Program-made: the position numbers and the translations under genes
Notes under the pieces: model-generated
Told to the model about the DNA's origin: nothing
Seen by the model: only the letters and a program-made list of their open reading frames with translations
Databases searched by the model: none
Origin: Corallincola platygyrae
GTDB lineage: Bacteria; Pseudomonadota; Gammaproteobacteria; Enterobacterales; Neiellaceae
DNA length: 64,000 nucleotides
Assembly: GCF_039544265.1 (NCBI RefSeq)
Contig: NZ_BAABLI010000005.1
Span: 186,001 to 250,000 of the forward strand
Direction: 5' to 3'
Part shown: piece after piece, positions 26,969 to 35,334 of the stretch
Position numbering within the stretch: the stretch's first letter is position 1
Layout: each line of letters opens with the position of its first letter

Positions 26969-27363
26969 TAAGGCACTTTACTTTGGTTGTTAACACGGGT
27001 TACACAATTGTTAAGTATACAAGGCTGAAGTAAGCATTCACCCCTTGTGCTTAATTTATGTGGACTGAAATCGATTTGATCCGGAAGTGGGAGGCTATGC
27101 ACTGCGCCTCCCTGACTTGGGGGCGTTAGCTTTAGTTTGTTTGAAAAATTAACGCTGTACGCGCCCGAAACCTAGTAAACAGGCTAAATAGTGAACTAGC
27201 TAGCAGCGATTAGCCCTTGTTTACTTTCATCTATACATATCTTTTTTTACATTCGGATGCGTCGTCAAATACCTAGGGTGTTCCTGTCAGTTGGTGGAGC
27301 CATCCATGGCCGCCACATGGTTTTTCAACCACCGAGGGAAATTAGTGGATTGCTTAACTTTTC
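26969..27363. other. Intergenic region with hairpins
   Basis: No gene seen. It contains a GGGAGGC-n10-GCCTCCC hairpin (27089-27112) similar to 24264-24287. It also has a nested hairpin at 27293-27333 (outer GGTGG/CCACC, inner CCATG/CATGG) whose GCCATCCATGGC core recalls part of the modular repeats. This could be a degenerate relative. Confidence 0.45.
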
Positions 27364-28233
27364 TTACTCGATGTTAGATAAGAGATCGGGATTAACCACT
27401 AGATTTCTTACGCCATGGGCATGATCTTCGTTAAACACATTGCCTTTGCACCAATTTCCCACGGTGTTGATGTCAACTTTTACCACCTGTGGACGTACGC
27501 TCCAGCTGACCTGAAATGGAGAGCCTTGTTCATTGTAACCAGGGCCAGTGGTTGAGCCGGCGTACTGAATGGGAGATCCGGTATTGTTTGGAATGTTTAA
27601 AGCCTGATGCAGTGCACCTTGTTTGGCGTGTTGGGTCAACGTTTCAAAGCTTGCCGCTTTTTTATCATTCACCAACACATACACCTGAGTTTCAACTCGA
27701 AGCTGCGGATTGTTAATTGACTCATTCAAGCACGCACCTAACGTTGGCCCCGGTGACACCTGGGCCGTTGAGTGAACGTAGTGCACTTCAATGGTATCAC
27801 CCGGATATAAGCTACCGTGTTTGCTCGGACAAACGGGTTGTTGTACAGGCGTAAGCTCTGACGAACTCAATGTGCCTGAATATTCATAACCACTCAGGTA
27901 GCCGTGACCATCGCCATTGCCTGCATACTTGGTAAATTCACCTCCTTTGTGCTCTGCATTTTTATGAAAGTGGATGTTACACAGGTTCATTTGCGTGTAG
28001 GGCGGTGCTTCACTGAAAGAGATAGCGTTTCGACCTGTAGCAGCGTCGATATCTCTTGGTGATTGTGGGCCATAACCCTTGCCTTGCGTTTGTTTTGCAA
28101 GTGCTGCTCGCTGTTTGGCGATGATGTTGTCAGACACTTGCGGGTGATCATTATGGTGCTCCGCGTCTTTGGCTAATGCGTTTAGAGGAATTGCTGTTAC
28201 GAATGTGAGAGCTAGAATGCGACGAAAGATCAT
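27364..28233 (-). CDS. Delta-class carbonic anhydrase-like exported protein
   Basis: A 289-residue protein with a signal peptide (FRRILALTFVTAIPLNALA). The core reads MNLCNIHFHKNAEHKGGEF, then PVCPSKHGSLYPGDTIEVHYVHS, with a closely spaced set of His and two pairable Cys. This matches bacterial proteins annotated as delta-class carbonic anhydrases, which interconvert CO2 and bicarbonate with zinc. It would act in the periplasm or outside the cell. I assign the class from motif memory, so an uncharacterised CA-like protein remains possible. It is monocistronic and transcribed away from the divergent fghA gene. Confidence 0.65.
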   Translation of the reverse strand: MIFRRILALTFVTAIPLNALAKDAEHHNDHPQVSDNIIAKQRAALAKQTQGKGYGPQSPRDIDAATGRNAISFSEAPPYTQMNLCNIHFHKNAEHKGGEFTKYAGNGDGHGYLSGYEYSGTLSSSELTPVQQPVCPSKHGSLYPGDTIEVHYVHSTAQVSPGPTLGACLNESINNPQLRVETQVYVLVNDKKAASFETLTQHAKQGALHQALNIPNNTGSPIQYAGSTTGPGYNEQGSPFQVSWSVRPQVVKVDINTVGNWCKGNVFNEDHAHGVRNLVVNPDLLSNIE

Positions 28234-28526
28234 TTGGTATCCTTGTTAAATTGGAAAGTAACCAAGGTGTTCGAGAACAAGGCGTTCCAGAAAAAGAATA
28301 GCTTAGGTTTGATATCTGGAGCGCGACGGAACTTATTAGTTTATGTAGTCTTTTCGGCGTTTGATTGATAACAAGGTTTTGCAGCAATAGCTGCTTATTG
28401 AAGCAATCCAAGCAAAAACGCCTGTAGCACGCTTCAAGCTTTGCAGGTCATTTGGCCGCCCGAAATACTCGTGGCATTTAAAAACCAGCTAACCTGTAAC
28501 CATCAATTGCAAATACCCGATATGCC

Positions 28527-29390
28527 ATGATTATCAGTGAAACCACATCCTTTGGTGGTCGTTATCTGCGGGTTTCTCACGCCTCCAGTACGCTCAACTG
28601 TGAGATGACCTATGGTTTGTTTCTGCCGCCAGAGGCAAGCGAGGACAACCCGGCCCCAGTGCTGTATTGGTTATCCGGGCTTACCTGCACCGACGAAAAC
28701 TTTATGCAGAAGGCGGGTGCGCACCGGTTGGCCGCCGAGTTAGGCATTGCCATTCTGGCTCCAGACACCAGTCCGCGTGGGGAAGGGGTGCCTGATGACC
28801 CTGATGGAAGTTACGATTTGGGATTGGGTGCAGGGTTCTACCTCAACGCGACAAAGCCGCCCTGGAGTAGCCATTACCATATGTTTGACTATGTGTTAGA
28901 TGAGTTACCAGCGGTAGTTAAAGCCCAGTTTCCAATATCAGATGTCTGGTCGATTGCCGGTCACTCTATGGGGGGCCATGGGGCATTGGTGTTGGGATTA
29001 CGTCATCCTTATCGGTTCCGCTCTATTTCCGCATTTGCACCCATAGTTAATCCATCCGCCTGTCCGTGGGGGCATAAGGCGTTTCAAAACTATTTGGGAG
29101 ATGATGAAGCGCGCTGGCATGACTACGATGCCTGTCATCTGTTGTCCCATCTGATGGAAGAGGATGAGGTATTGCCGCTGCTGATTGATCAGGGGGATGC
29201 TGACCAGTTTCTAGAACAGCAACTGTTATTGCCGAATTTAGACCCGCAGCTGGACCGCCTGCAGTGTTCGGCAGAGATCCGCATACAACCTGGCTATGAC
29301 CATAGCTACTACTTTATCGCCAGCTTTATCGATGACCACCTCAGGTTTCATGCTGACTATCTTTTTGCGCAGAATAACGGGGCCGAGTAA
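28527..29390 (+). CDS. fghA: S-formylglutathione hydrolase
   Basis: Hydrolyses S-formylglutathione to formate and glutathione, the second step of glutathione-dependent formaldehyde detoxification. The 287-residue alpha/beta hydrolase has the FGH pattern: STLNCEMTYGLFLPPEA at the start, YWLSGLTCTDENFMQKAGAHR, the nucleophile GHSMGGHGAL, and the His region QPGYDHSYYFI. It is slightly longer than most homologues (about 278). The partner alcohol dehydrogenase adhC is not adjacent. No convincing ribosome site precedes the ATG, but the N terminus aligns with known FGH proteins. Confidence 0.93.
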   Translation: MIISETTSFGGRYLRVSHASSTLNCEMTYGLFLPPEASEDNPAPVLYWLSGLTCTDENFMQKAGAHRLAAELGIAILAPDTSPRGEGVPDDPDGSYDLGLGAGFYLNATKPPWSSHYHMFDYVLDELPAVVKAQFPISDVWSIAGHSMGGHGALVLGLRHPYRFRSISAFAPIVNPSACPWGHKAFQNYLGDDEARWHDYDACHLLSHLMEEDEVLPLLIDQGDADQFLEQQLLLPNLDPQLDRLQCSAEIRIQPGYDHSYYFIASFIDDHLRFHADYLFAQNNGAE

Positions 29391-29451
29391 CGCGGGCGAT
29401 ATGTCGCATTACTCGGCGCTGACTTGTTAGTGTCTCTTCAAATACAACTTG

Positions 29452-30468
29452 TTAGAAGTTGCCTCGTCCATGTGCTGTGGTGTAGTCAACATCTGGCCCC
29501 AGCGGTACAACACGAGTGGGGTTAATGGTGTCGTGGCTAAAATAGTAGTGCTGTTTGATATGCTCCATATTGACCGTTTCCGCTACACCCGGTTGCTGAT
29601 ATAGCTCACGCAGGTAGCCGGGAATGTGCTTAAACTCGTCAATCTTGCGCTTGTTGGTTTTGAAATGCCCAACATAGACAGAGTCGAAACGAATCAAAGT
29701 GGTAAATAGTCGCCAGTCAGCCTCGGTAATCTGATCGCCTGAACCTTCGCTACTAACCAGATAACGCTGCTTGCCGAGTATCTCATCTACCATATCCAAT
29801 GCATCAAACAGATCGGCAAACGCTTCTTCATAGGCGGCCTGTGTTGTGGCGAATCCAGTTTTGTATACGCCGTTGTTGATACGGTCATACACCCATGCGT
29901 TTGTTTCATCGATCTTGTTGCGCAGAGGTTCAGGATAGAAGTCCAGTGTGTTGCCGGTGATCTCGTCAAAGGCGCTGTTCAGCATCCGGATAATTTCGGA
30001 AGACTCATTGCTGACGATGGTTTCGGTCTGTTTGTCCCAAAGCACAGGTACGGTGACGCGACCATGGGCCTGCGGGTCTGATTTGAGATAAAGCTGATAG
30101 AGATAATGCAAACCATAGCCCGGCTCTCTATCAGCCCCGGCAATATGGTGACCGCCAAAGTCTGGTGCACCTGCAAACTCCCACCCATTGGACAACATAT
30201 GTGGCTCAACCACGACCACATCAATGTGTTCAGTCAGCCCTTTAAGCTGTCTGTATAACAGTGTTCGATGGGCCCACGGGCAGGCAAGTGATACATAAAG
30301 GCGATAGCGGCCACTTTCAGCTCTAAAACCTGAATCTCCACTTGGCCCAGCCGAGCCATCCTTTGTTACCCAATTGCGAAACCTGGATGTATCGCGAACA
30401 AACTTTCCGTTGCTGGCTTTAGTGTCATACCACTTGTTGTGCCATTGACCGTCGCTTAAGAATCCCAT
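29452..30468 (-). CDS. yqjG: Glutathionyl-hydroquinone reductase (YqjG type)
   Basis: Xi-class glutathione transferase of 338 residues that reduces glutathionyl-hydroquinones. The catalytic Cys lies in SLACPWAHRTLLYRQLKGL near residue 60. The C-terminal helical domain includes WRLFTTLIRFDSVYVGHFKTN, characteristic of the YqjG/ECM4 group. ATG 30468 is chosen because GGAGG lies about seven bases upstream; the frame opens further back at 30486. It follows the DoxX gene by 56 bp, the same yqjF-yqjG pairing as in E. coli, pointing to redox or quinone stress. Confidence 0.92.
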   Translation of the reverse strand: MGFLSDGQWHNKWYDTKASNGKFVRDTSRFRNWVTKDGSAGPSGDSGFRAESGRYRLYVSLACPWAHRTLLYRQLKGLTEHIDVVVVEPHMLSNGWEFAGAPDFGGHHIAGADREPGYGLHYLYQLYLKSDPQAHGRVTVPVLWDKQTETIVSNESSEIIRMLNSAFDEITGNTLDFYPEPLRNKIDETNAWVYDRINNGVYKTGFATTQAAYEEAFADLFDALDMVDEILGKQRYLVSSEGSGDQITEADWRLFTTLIRFDSVYVGHFKTNKRKIDEFKHIPGYLRELYQQPGVAETVNMEHIKQHYYFSHDTINPTRVVPLGPDVDYTTAHGRGNF

Positions 30469-30524
30469 GGTGAGCCTCCAGTGCATTTGTCATCAGTAGT
30501 GAGAAAGGAAAGGCGACTCGCGCC

Positions 30525-30974
30525 TTACGCCAGCTTTTTCGCAATAAGGTGGTCGAGTGATGCTTTACCTCCACCCGCAAAAATCACGGACACAGAGATA
30601 GCAAACAGCGCTAAACCAAATTCATAACCGTTGTTGCTCATAAACAATCCATTCTGGAAGTGCACTGCGAAGATCGCCACCAGCATGGTGAAGGCTAGAG
30701 CAACACCTGTCAGGCGGGTAAAAAGGCCAAGTAGCAGAGCGATACCCCCAAAGAACTCCGCGCTACCCGCAAGCAGTGCCATCAGAGCGCCAGGTGTCAA
30801 GCCGATCGATGCCATCCATTGACCCGTGCCCTCGATGCCGTAACCGCCAAACCATCCAAACAGTTTTTGCGCGCCGTGAGCTGCGAAGATAATGCCTGCG
30901 GGTATGCGTAGCGCCAATGAGGCGAAAGTGTTTTGGTTGGTATCAGCCGAAGCAAAAATTAACTGTTTCATCAT
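30525..30974 (-). CDS. DoxX family membrane protein (YqjF-like)
   Basis: A 149-residue integral membrane protein with four spans. The DoxX signature is visible as RIPAGIIFAAHGAQKLFGWFGG near the N terminus, then GSAEFFGGIALLLGLFTRLTGVALAFTMLVA. DoxX-like proteins are associated with oxidative-stress or quinone metabolism, but their biochemistry is poorly defined. AGGAG lies five bases before the first of two ATG codons. It is the first gene of a probable two-gene unit with yqjG, mirroring E. coli yqjFG. Confidence 0.9.
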   Translation of the reverse strand: MMKQLIFASADTNQNTFASLALRIPAGIIFAAHGAQKLFGWFGGYGIEGTGQWMASIGLTPGALMALLAGSAEFFGGIALLLGLFTRLTGVALAFTMLVAIFAVHFQNGLFMSNNGYEFGLALFAISVSVIFAGGGKASLDHLIAKKLA

Positions 30975-31109
30975 GTTCTCCTGGCAATCAATTAAGTTTG
31001 TTGCGTTAGTTTCATAAAGCTCATCAGCAAGCTTGATGTGAACAATGATAGGTCGTCAGATTAGAATTAAAATCACAATAAAACGGCTTAAACGTTCTAT
31101 TTAATAGAA

Positions 31110-31739
31110 TTAAACCTGGATTGTGTTGTGCTGTTGAACTCGAACCTGTTGCTGCAGAGATGGCAGTTGACCGATCAGGTCCCGGTAGAACTGGTGGAAT
31201 AGGGTTTCAAAGTCGGCGGATTGACCTTGCCACTCCTGATAGGTGTGTTGAAACGGCTGGTTTGCCTGGGCTTGGGCACGAGTCATACGGCGGGCAATAT
31301 TGTTCAGCGCAGCATCTATTGTCTGTTGCTCTGCGTAACTTAGTAGCCAGTCATACTCAGTCATGCGTTGGCTGACCGTACGCATTTTTACTGGCCAGTG
31401 TGGGCGATGTGCTGATAGCGCGCGGTAGCAACGTTGACTGAACTGGTGAAGCGCCTGCTGTTCATAAACGCCCCAGTGTTTAGCCAGGAGATGGTCAAAG
31501 ATCATATCAACGGCTATCCCAGAATACCTGAACCGGGTTTTTGTCAGTTTACGTCTTGCTTCCAGTACACACGCATGTTGATCGGTAAAGGTATCAACTT
31601 GTCGATGCAGCAATACGCCGACTTGCTCATCATGGGGCAGCGCTTGCCACTGGCGCCCTTTGACAAAATCTCCCAGCATAGCTCCTGCCAATGAGGTATT
31701 GGTGAGATGAGCGATATGGAAATGGGCAAGAAAATTCAA
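31110..31739 (-). CDS. acpH: Acyl carrier protein phosphodiesterase
   Basis: Removes the 4-phosphopantetheine group from acyl carrier protein. The 209-residue protein begins MNFLAHFHIAHLT with SLAGAMLGDFVKGR, and has LLHRQVDTFTDQH and GIAVDMIFDHLLAKHW, giving the conserved His/Asp set of the AcpH family. E. coli AcpH has 193 residues. It is monocistronic. No strong terminator follows it at 31109; repeat locus C lies upstream of its start and belongs to the gene above. Confidence 0.9.
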   Translation of the reverse strand: MNFLAHFHIAHLTNTSLAGAMLGDFVKGRQWQALPHDEQVGVLLHRQVDTFTDQHACVLEARRKLTKTRFRYSGIAVDMIFDHLLAKHWGVYEQQALHQFSQRCYRALSAHRPHWPVKMRTVSQRMTEYDWLLSYAEQQTIDAALNNIARRMTRAQAQANQPFQHTYQEWQGQSADFETLFHQFYRDLIGQLPSLQQQVRVQQHNTIQV

Positions 31740-31835
31740 TGGCGATGCCTGTTGTTGCTACAGCTTTTTAGTATGGAAGGGTTGCTCTTACTAAGCTACT
31801 GGAATTAGGGACCAGTGGAGAGGTTTAGTCGCATT

Positions 31836-31949
31836 TCCGGCACACAGGCCCCGCGAAGCGTAGTGGGTATCGCCGCTCCTGTACATCCATGTACCCGCAG
31901 CATACCGTACTTCCTGTACACAGCGTGCCCCGCGAAGCGTAGTGGGTAT
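31836..31949 (-). repeat. Dispersed modular hairpin repeat, locus C
   Basis: Read on the minus strand after a terminator. It starts with an ATACCCACTACGCTTCGCGG module, then one 51-bp-type unit with hairpin 1 arms GTAC/GTAC and hairpin 2 arms GTAC/GTAC (GCTGC instead of GCCGC at its foot). A second partial ATACCCACTACGCTTCGCGG module closes it. Unlike other loci, it opens with the TACCC module and not hairpin 1. Confidence 0.9.
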
Positions 31950-31976
31950 AAAAAAAACCCGGTTCAATGAACCGGG
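31950..31976 (-). terminator. Intrinsic terminator of the small gene
   Basis: On the minus strand CCCGGTTC / GAACCGGG form an 8-bp stem with a 3-nt loop, followed by eight T residues. It is about 90 bp after the 37-codon gene and directly before repeat locus C. A second weaker hairpin (GACAGCC/GGCTGTC, 32041-32060) lies between. Confidence 0.9.
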
Positions 31977-32064
31977 CTCCAAAAACACAAAGGAAAAGCT
32001 AATAAACAAAGGACTTGGCTAACAAAAAAACTGTTTCAGTGACAGCCCGTCAAGGCTGTCGGAT

Positions 32065-32178
32065 TTAACGACTCCAGGCGAAGTTGTAACGCTTAGTTAC
32101 TGGTGCTTGTACCTGTTTCTTGGTTCCTCGACCGCTGAGGAGAGTCTTCAGCGCAACGAGATCATACAAATTCAACAT
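32065..32178 (-). CDS. Small basic peptide, 37 codons, unknown function
   Basis: A short frame beginning MLNLYDLVALKTLLSGRG and ending KRYNFAWSR. It has a well-placed ribosome site (AGGAG, seven bases before ATG), a perfect-arm CRP box about 60-75 bp upstream, and two hairpins after the stop, the second a strong terminator. These signals together make a real gene likely despite its size. The peptide is rich in Leu and then Lys/Arg, with an aromatic C terminus and no clear membrane span. I do not recognise a family. A regulatory RNA carrying an incidental frame is the main alternative. Confidence 0.55.
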   Translation of the reverse strand: MLNLYDLVALKTLLSGRGTKKQVQAPVTKRYNFAWSR

Positions 32179-32238
32179 AATCGATCTCCTGTTTAAGTGG
32201 CTGTTGAAAGTAATCTGTTTCGATGGTTTGAATTCTAG

Positions 32239-32254
32239 TGTGATCTAAATCACA
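32239..32254. promoter_or_regulatory. CRP box
   Basis: TGTGA-tctaaa-TCACA has both five-base arms perfect. It lies about 68 bp (centre) before the 37-codon gene on the minus strand and about 215 bp before the protease on the plus strand. The former is the likelier target. Confidence 0.75.
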
Positions 32255-32460
32255 TTGCAACCCCGTAATGAAATAAAATTACGAAAAATGATTACATAAA
32301 ACATTTTTGGTGTCGTAAAAAGTGATCTGGATCAACTATGGTGGGTGGCAAACACAGATTTATGTTTGTTTTATTACATAAATGAAATTCTTGACAGGTT
32401 TCTGACTTCTCATCGAAATGATCGGGTAAAAGTTGATGTTCGTAGGGATTATGGAGCGCA

Positions 32461-34161
32461 ATGTTTCTCTACTTGAACCGGTCTGCTTTAATGATCGATA
32501 ACAATGTTTTGGAATTTTTAAATATGAGCCAAGTTCGTAAAGGGTTCTTTCGCCCCCTTGCAATAAGCTCTCTGTGCTGTCTTCCTTTGCTGGCCAATGC
32601 AGACTCGTTACCGCAAGCCAGAATTATTGGCGGGTCTCCATCGCCAACAGGTATCACTGAATGGATGGCCAGTGTGCAGTATTTGCCACAAGGGGCCAGC
32701 AACATCTTCATACCTGCTCATACCTGCGGTGGAACGCTGATCGCGCCAGATTGGTTGCTGACGGCGGCGCATTGCGTCGACACCAGCTTTATCCATGAAG
32801 TGGTTGTTGTGATTGGTATAGAAGAGCTGGATGGGCAAAGGGTCAGTGACCAGTTCATGGTTGACCAGGTCATCATTAACGAAGCCTATAATGATACCTC
32901 ACTAGATAGCGACATCGCTCTTCTTCATCTTACCAGTGACTCGAGTAACCCAAACATTACTCTGGCGACTCAAGCGGAAACAAACAGCCTGACCAATCGA
33001 CTTCCTCTGACACTGGTCGGCTACGGCGCGACCAACACCGATGGTTCTGAAGCCAGCAGCCGATTGCTGACTGCTACTTTGCCATACATGTCACAAGCAC
33101 TATGTGAAGATGAGTTCCCTAGCGGTTGGGTAACAGAAAATATGATCTGTGCAGGCGGCGAACCTGGTATCGACTCCTGCAGTGGGGACAGTGGCGGCCC
33201 GTTGTTTGAAGGCAGTGGAGACTCAGCGGTGCAGTATGGCATCGTCAGCTGGGGTCTGGGATGTGATGAAGGGACGCCGGGTGTATACACCCGAGTATCA
33301 AATTTTACATCTTGGATAGATGACATGATCGGGGGGCTTTCGCTTACCAACCCCGTGCGTTTCCCGTTCGTTGCTCAGGGAATTACCGCTACCTTGAATA
33401 CGCCAGTGATCAATAACAGTGATGTAACCGCTATATCGATCGATAGCATTGGGTTAGATAGCAACGTTGACGTCACCCTTGGCAACGATTGTGGTGCTTC
33501 GATAGGTGCGAACGAAACATGCGCTTTGCAGCTGCTGGCAACAGCAGATGTGGCAGGAACCAGAACGACCACGTTGAGCATTAATACCAGTAGTGGCACG
33601 GTACGAAGCGAAGTGTCAGTTCAGGTTCTGCCGGAAGACACATTTGCGGCGGGTTTTAGCCCGGGAGAATTACGTTGGTTTAATGGCGGCAACCGCAGTT
33701 GGCGTGACTCTGATGTGCAGGGTCCTTCGGGCGGCAGTGCCGTAGACGTGACATTCAATAGTATTGCCTCTGGACGCAGTGCATTGATGGTATCAGCGGC
33801 AGAAGCTGGACAGCTTAGATTTAGCTGGCGTTTGGAAGGCGATGATCAAAATCTGCAGATGTTGAACATCTATAAGCAGCAAGGCGCACTCGAACAGGCA
33901 CTTATCTCGCTTAACTCGTGGCGTACAGTGACAACAGATTTGACCGCAGGAGTGCCCGCGACAATCGAGTTTGTCTCTTCTGGTGATGGTACAGCCATTG
34001 TTGCAGATGTCTCTTTTACGCCACAGGGCTCTACCCCAGATCCAGACCCTGTAGATCCTGATGTTGATTCGGGCGGTGGGGGAGGCGGTGGCGCCTTCGG
34101 TACCTGGTCGCTATTGTTACTTGCTGTTGCAGGGCTGCGTAGACACAAGTTTCATTCCTAA
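32461..34161 (+). CDS. Secreted trypsin-like serine protease with GlyGly-CTERM-like tail
   Basis: A 566-residue S1-family protease. A signal-peptide region ends at LANA, and a zymogen-type junction (RIIGGSPSP) precedes the catalytic domain. The triad is in TAAHC, SDIALLHL and GDSGGP. A beta-rich region (about 300-530) follows. The C terminus is a Gly-rich stretch, a hydrophobic span (WSLLLLAVAGL) and RRHK, the layout of GlyGly-CTERM tails processed by rhombosortase after type II secretion. ATG 32461 has GGAG four bases upstream; ATG 32524 would give a more usual signal peptide but lacks a site. Confidence 0.88.
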   Translation: MFLYLNRSALMIDNNVLEFLNMSQVRKGFFRPLAISSLCCLPLLANADSLPQARIIGGSPSPTGITEWMASVQYLPQGASNIFIPAHTCGGTLIAPDWLLTAAHCVDTSFIHEVVVVIGIEELDGQRVSDQFMVDQVIINEAYNDTSLDSDIALLHLTSDSSNPNITLATQAETNSLTNRLPLTLVGYGATNTDGSEASSRLLTATLPYMSQALCEDEFPSGWVTENMICAGGEPGIDSCSGDSGGPLFEGSGDSAVQYGIVSWGLGCDEGTPGVYTRVSNFTSWIDDMIGGLSLTNPVRFPFVAQGITATLNTPVINNSDVTAISIDSIGLDSNVDVTLGNDCGASIGANETCALQLLATADVAGTRTTTLSINTSSGTVRSEVSVQVLPEDTFAAGFSPGELRWFNGGNRSWRDSDVQGPSGGSAVDVTFNSIASGRSALMVSAAEAGQLRFSWRLEGDDQNLQMLNIYKQQGALEQALISLNSWRTVTTDLTAGVPATIEFVSSGDGTAIVADVSFTPQGSTPDPDPVDPDVDSGGGGGGGAFGTWSLLLLAVAGLRRHKFHS

Positions 34162-34230
34162 GCTGACTTGATCCCAAGCCTCTGGCTCCCTAGACTAGCG
34201 CCACTTTTTGAGTAAGTGCTAGGGGGCCTG

Positions 34231-35277
34231 ATGCAGGTATCTGACTTTCATTTTGATTTACCAGACGAGCTGATTGCTCGTTATCCCACCCCAGATCGTA
34301 CCGCCAGTCGCTTACTCTGCCTTAGTGGCGAAACTGGAGAGGTCACTCATCGACAGTTCACGGACATTGAACAGTTACTCGAACCCGGAGATCTGATCGT
34401 ATTTAACAATACCCGTGTAATACCTGCGCGTATGCATGGTCAGAAATCTTCCGGTGGCAAAGTTGAAGTGCTGGTTGAGCGAATACTCGATGATCATCGA
34501 GTATTGGCCCATGTTCGCAGCTCCAAGTCGCCAAAAGCGGGTGCCAAGCTCCTGATGGAAGGTGCGGTTGAAGTGGAAATGCTTGGCAGAGACGATGCCC
34601 TGTTTGAGCTGGCATTTGATCCTTCTAAGACGGTACTTGAATGGCTGGAAGAGTTTGGCCATATGCCGCTGCCTCCATACATCGATCGGCCGGATGAAGG
34701 CACCGATCGTGAGCGCTATCAAACGGTATATAACGAAAAGCCAGGTGCCGTTGCGGCACCTACTGCGGGCCTGCACTTTGATGAAAGCATGCTTAAGCGT
34801 TTGGCTGAAAAAGGGATACAGCAGGCGTTTGTGACCTTGCATGTAGGAGCTGGGACGTTCCAGCCTGTGCGCGTTGATAACGTCAACGACCACAAGATGC
34901 ATAGCGAATATGCGGAAGTATCTGCAGATGTGGTTGAAAAGATTTTGGCTACCAAAGCAGCCGGCAAACGTGTCATAGCCGTCGGTACGACATCGGTGCG
35001 CTCTCTGGAAAGTGCTGCACAGGCTGCGATTGCCGCAGGCGCTGAGCAGCTTGAACCGTTCGCCGGTGAAACGGAAATCTTTATCTATCCCGGCTATCAG
35101 TGGCAGGTCATTGATGCCATGGTGACCAACTTTCATTTGCCTGAATCGACCTTGATCATGCTGGTCAGTTCGTTTGCCGGGTATGATGCGGTAATGAACG
35201 CTTATCAACAGGCGGTGTCTGAGCGTTATCGCTTCTTCAGTTATGGCGATGCAATGTTTGTAACGCGTCAGCCCTAA
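34231..35277 (+). CDS. queA: S-adenosylmethionine:tRNA ribosyltransferase-isomerase QueA
   Basis: Converts preQ1 in tRNA to epoxyqueuosine using the ribosyl part of S-adenosylmethionine. The 348-residue protein begins MQVSDFHFDLPDELIARYP and has FNNTRVIPARMHG, AAPTAGLHF and VGAGTFQPV, all hallmark segments. ATG 34231 follows AGGGGG closely; the frame extends back to a GTG at 34216. It is the first gene of the conserved queA-tgt-yajC-secD-secF cluster, whose order is kept across gammaproteobacteria. Confidence 0.97.
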   Translation: MQVSDFHFDLPDELIARYPTPDRTASRLLCLSGETGEVTHRQFTDIEQLLEPGDLIVFNNTRVIPARMHGQKSSGGKVEVLVERILDDHRVLAHVRSSKSPKAGAKLLMEGAVEVEMLGRDDALFELAFDPSKTVLEWLEEFGHMPLPPYIDRPDEGTDRERYQTVYNEKPGAVAAPTAGLHFDESMLKRLAEKGIQQAFVTLHVGAGTFQPVRVDNVNDHKMHSEYAEVSADVVEKILATKAAGKRVIAVGTTSVRSLESAAQAAIAAGAEQLEPFAGETEIFIYPGYQWQVIDAMVTNFHLPESTLIMLVSSFAGYDAVMNAYQQAVSERYRFFSYGDAMFVTRQP

Positions 35278-35334
35278 TCGATTAGTTTTATCTGAAAATA
35301 TGCGCCGGACTGTTTTTCCGGTGGCGGAGCCTTT

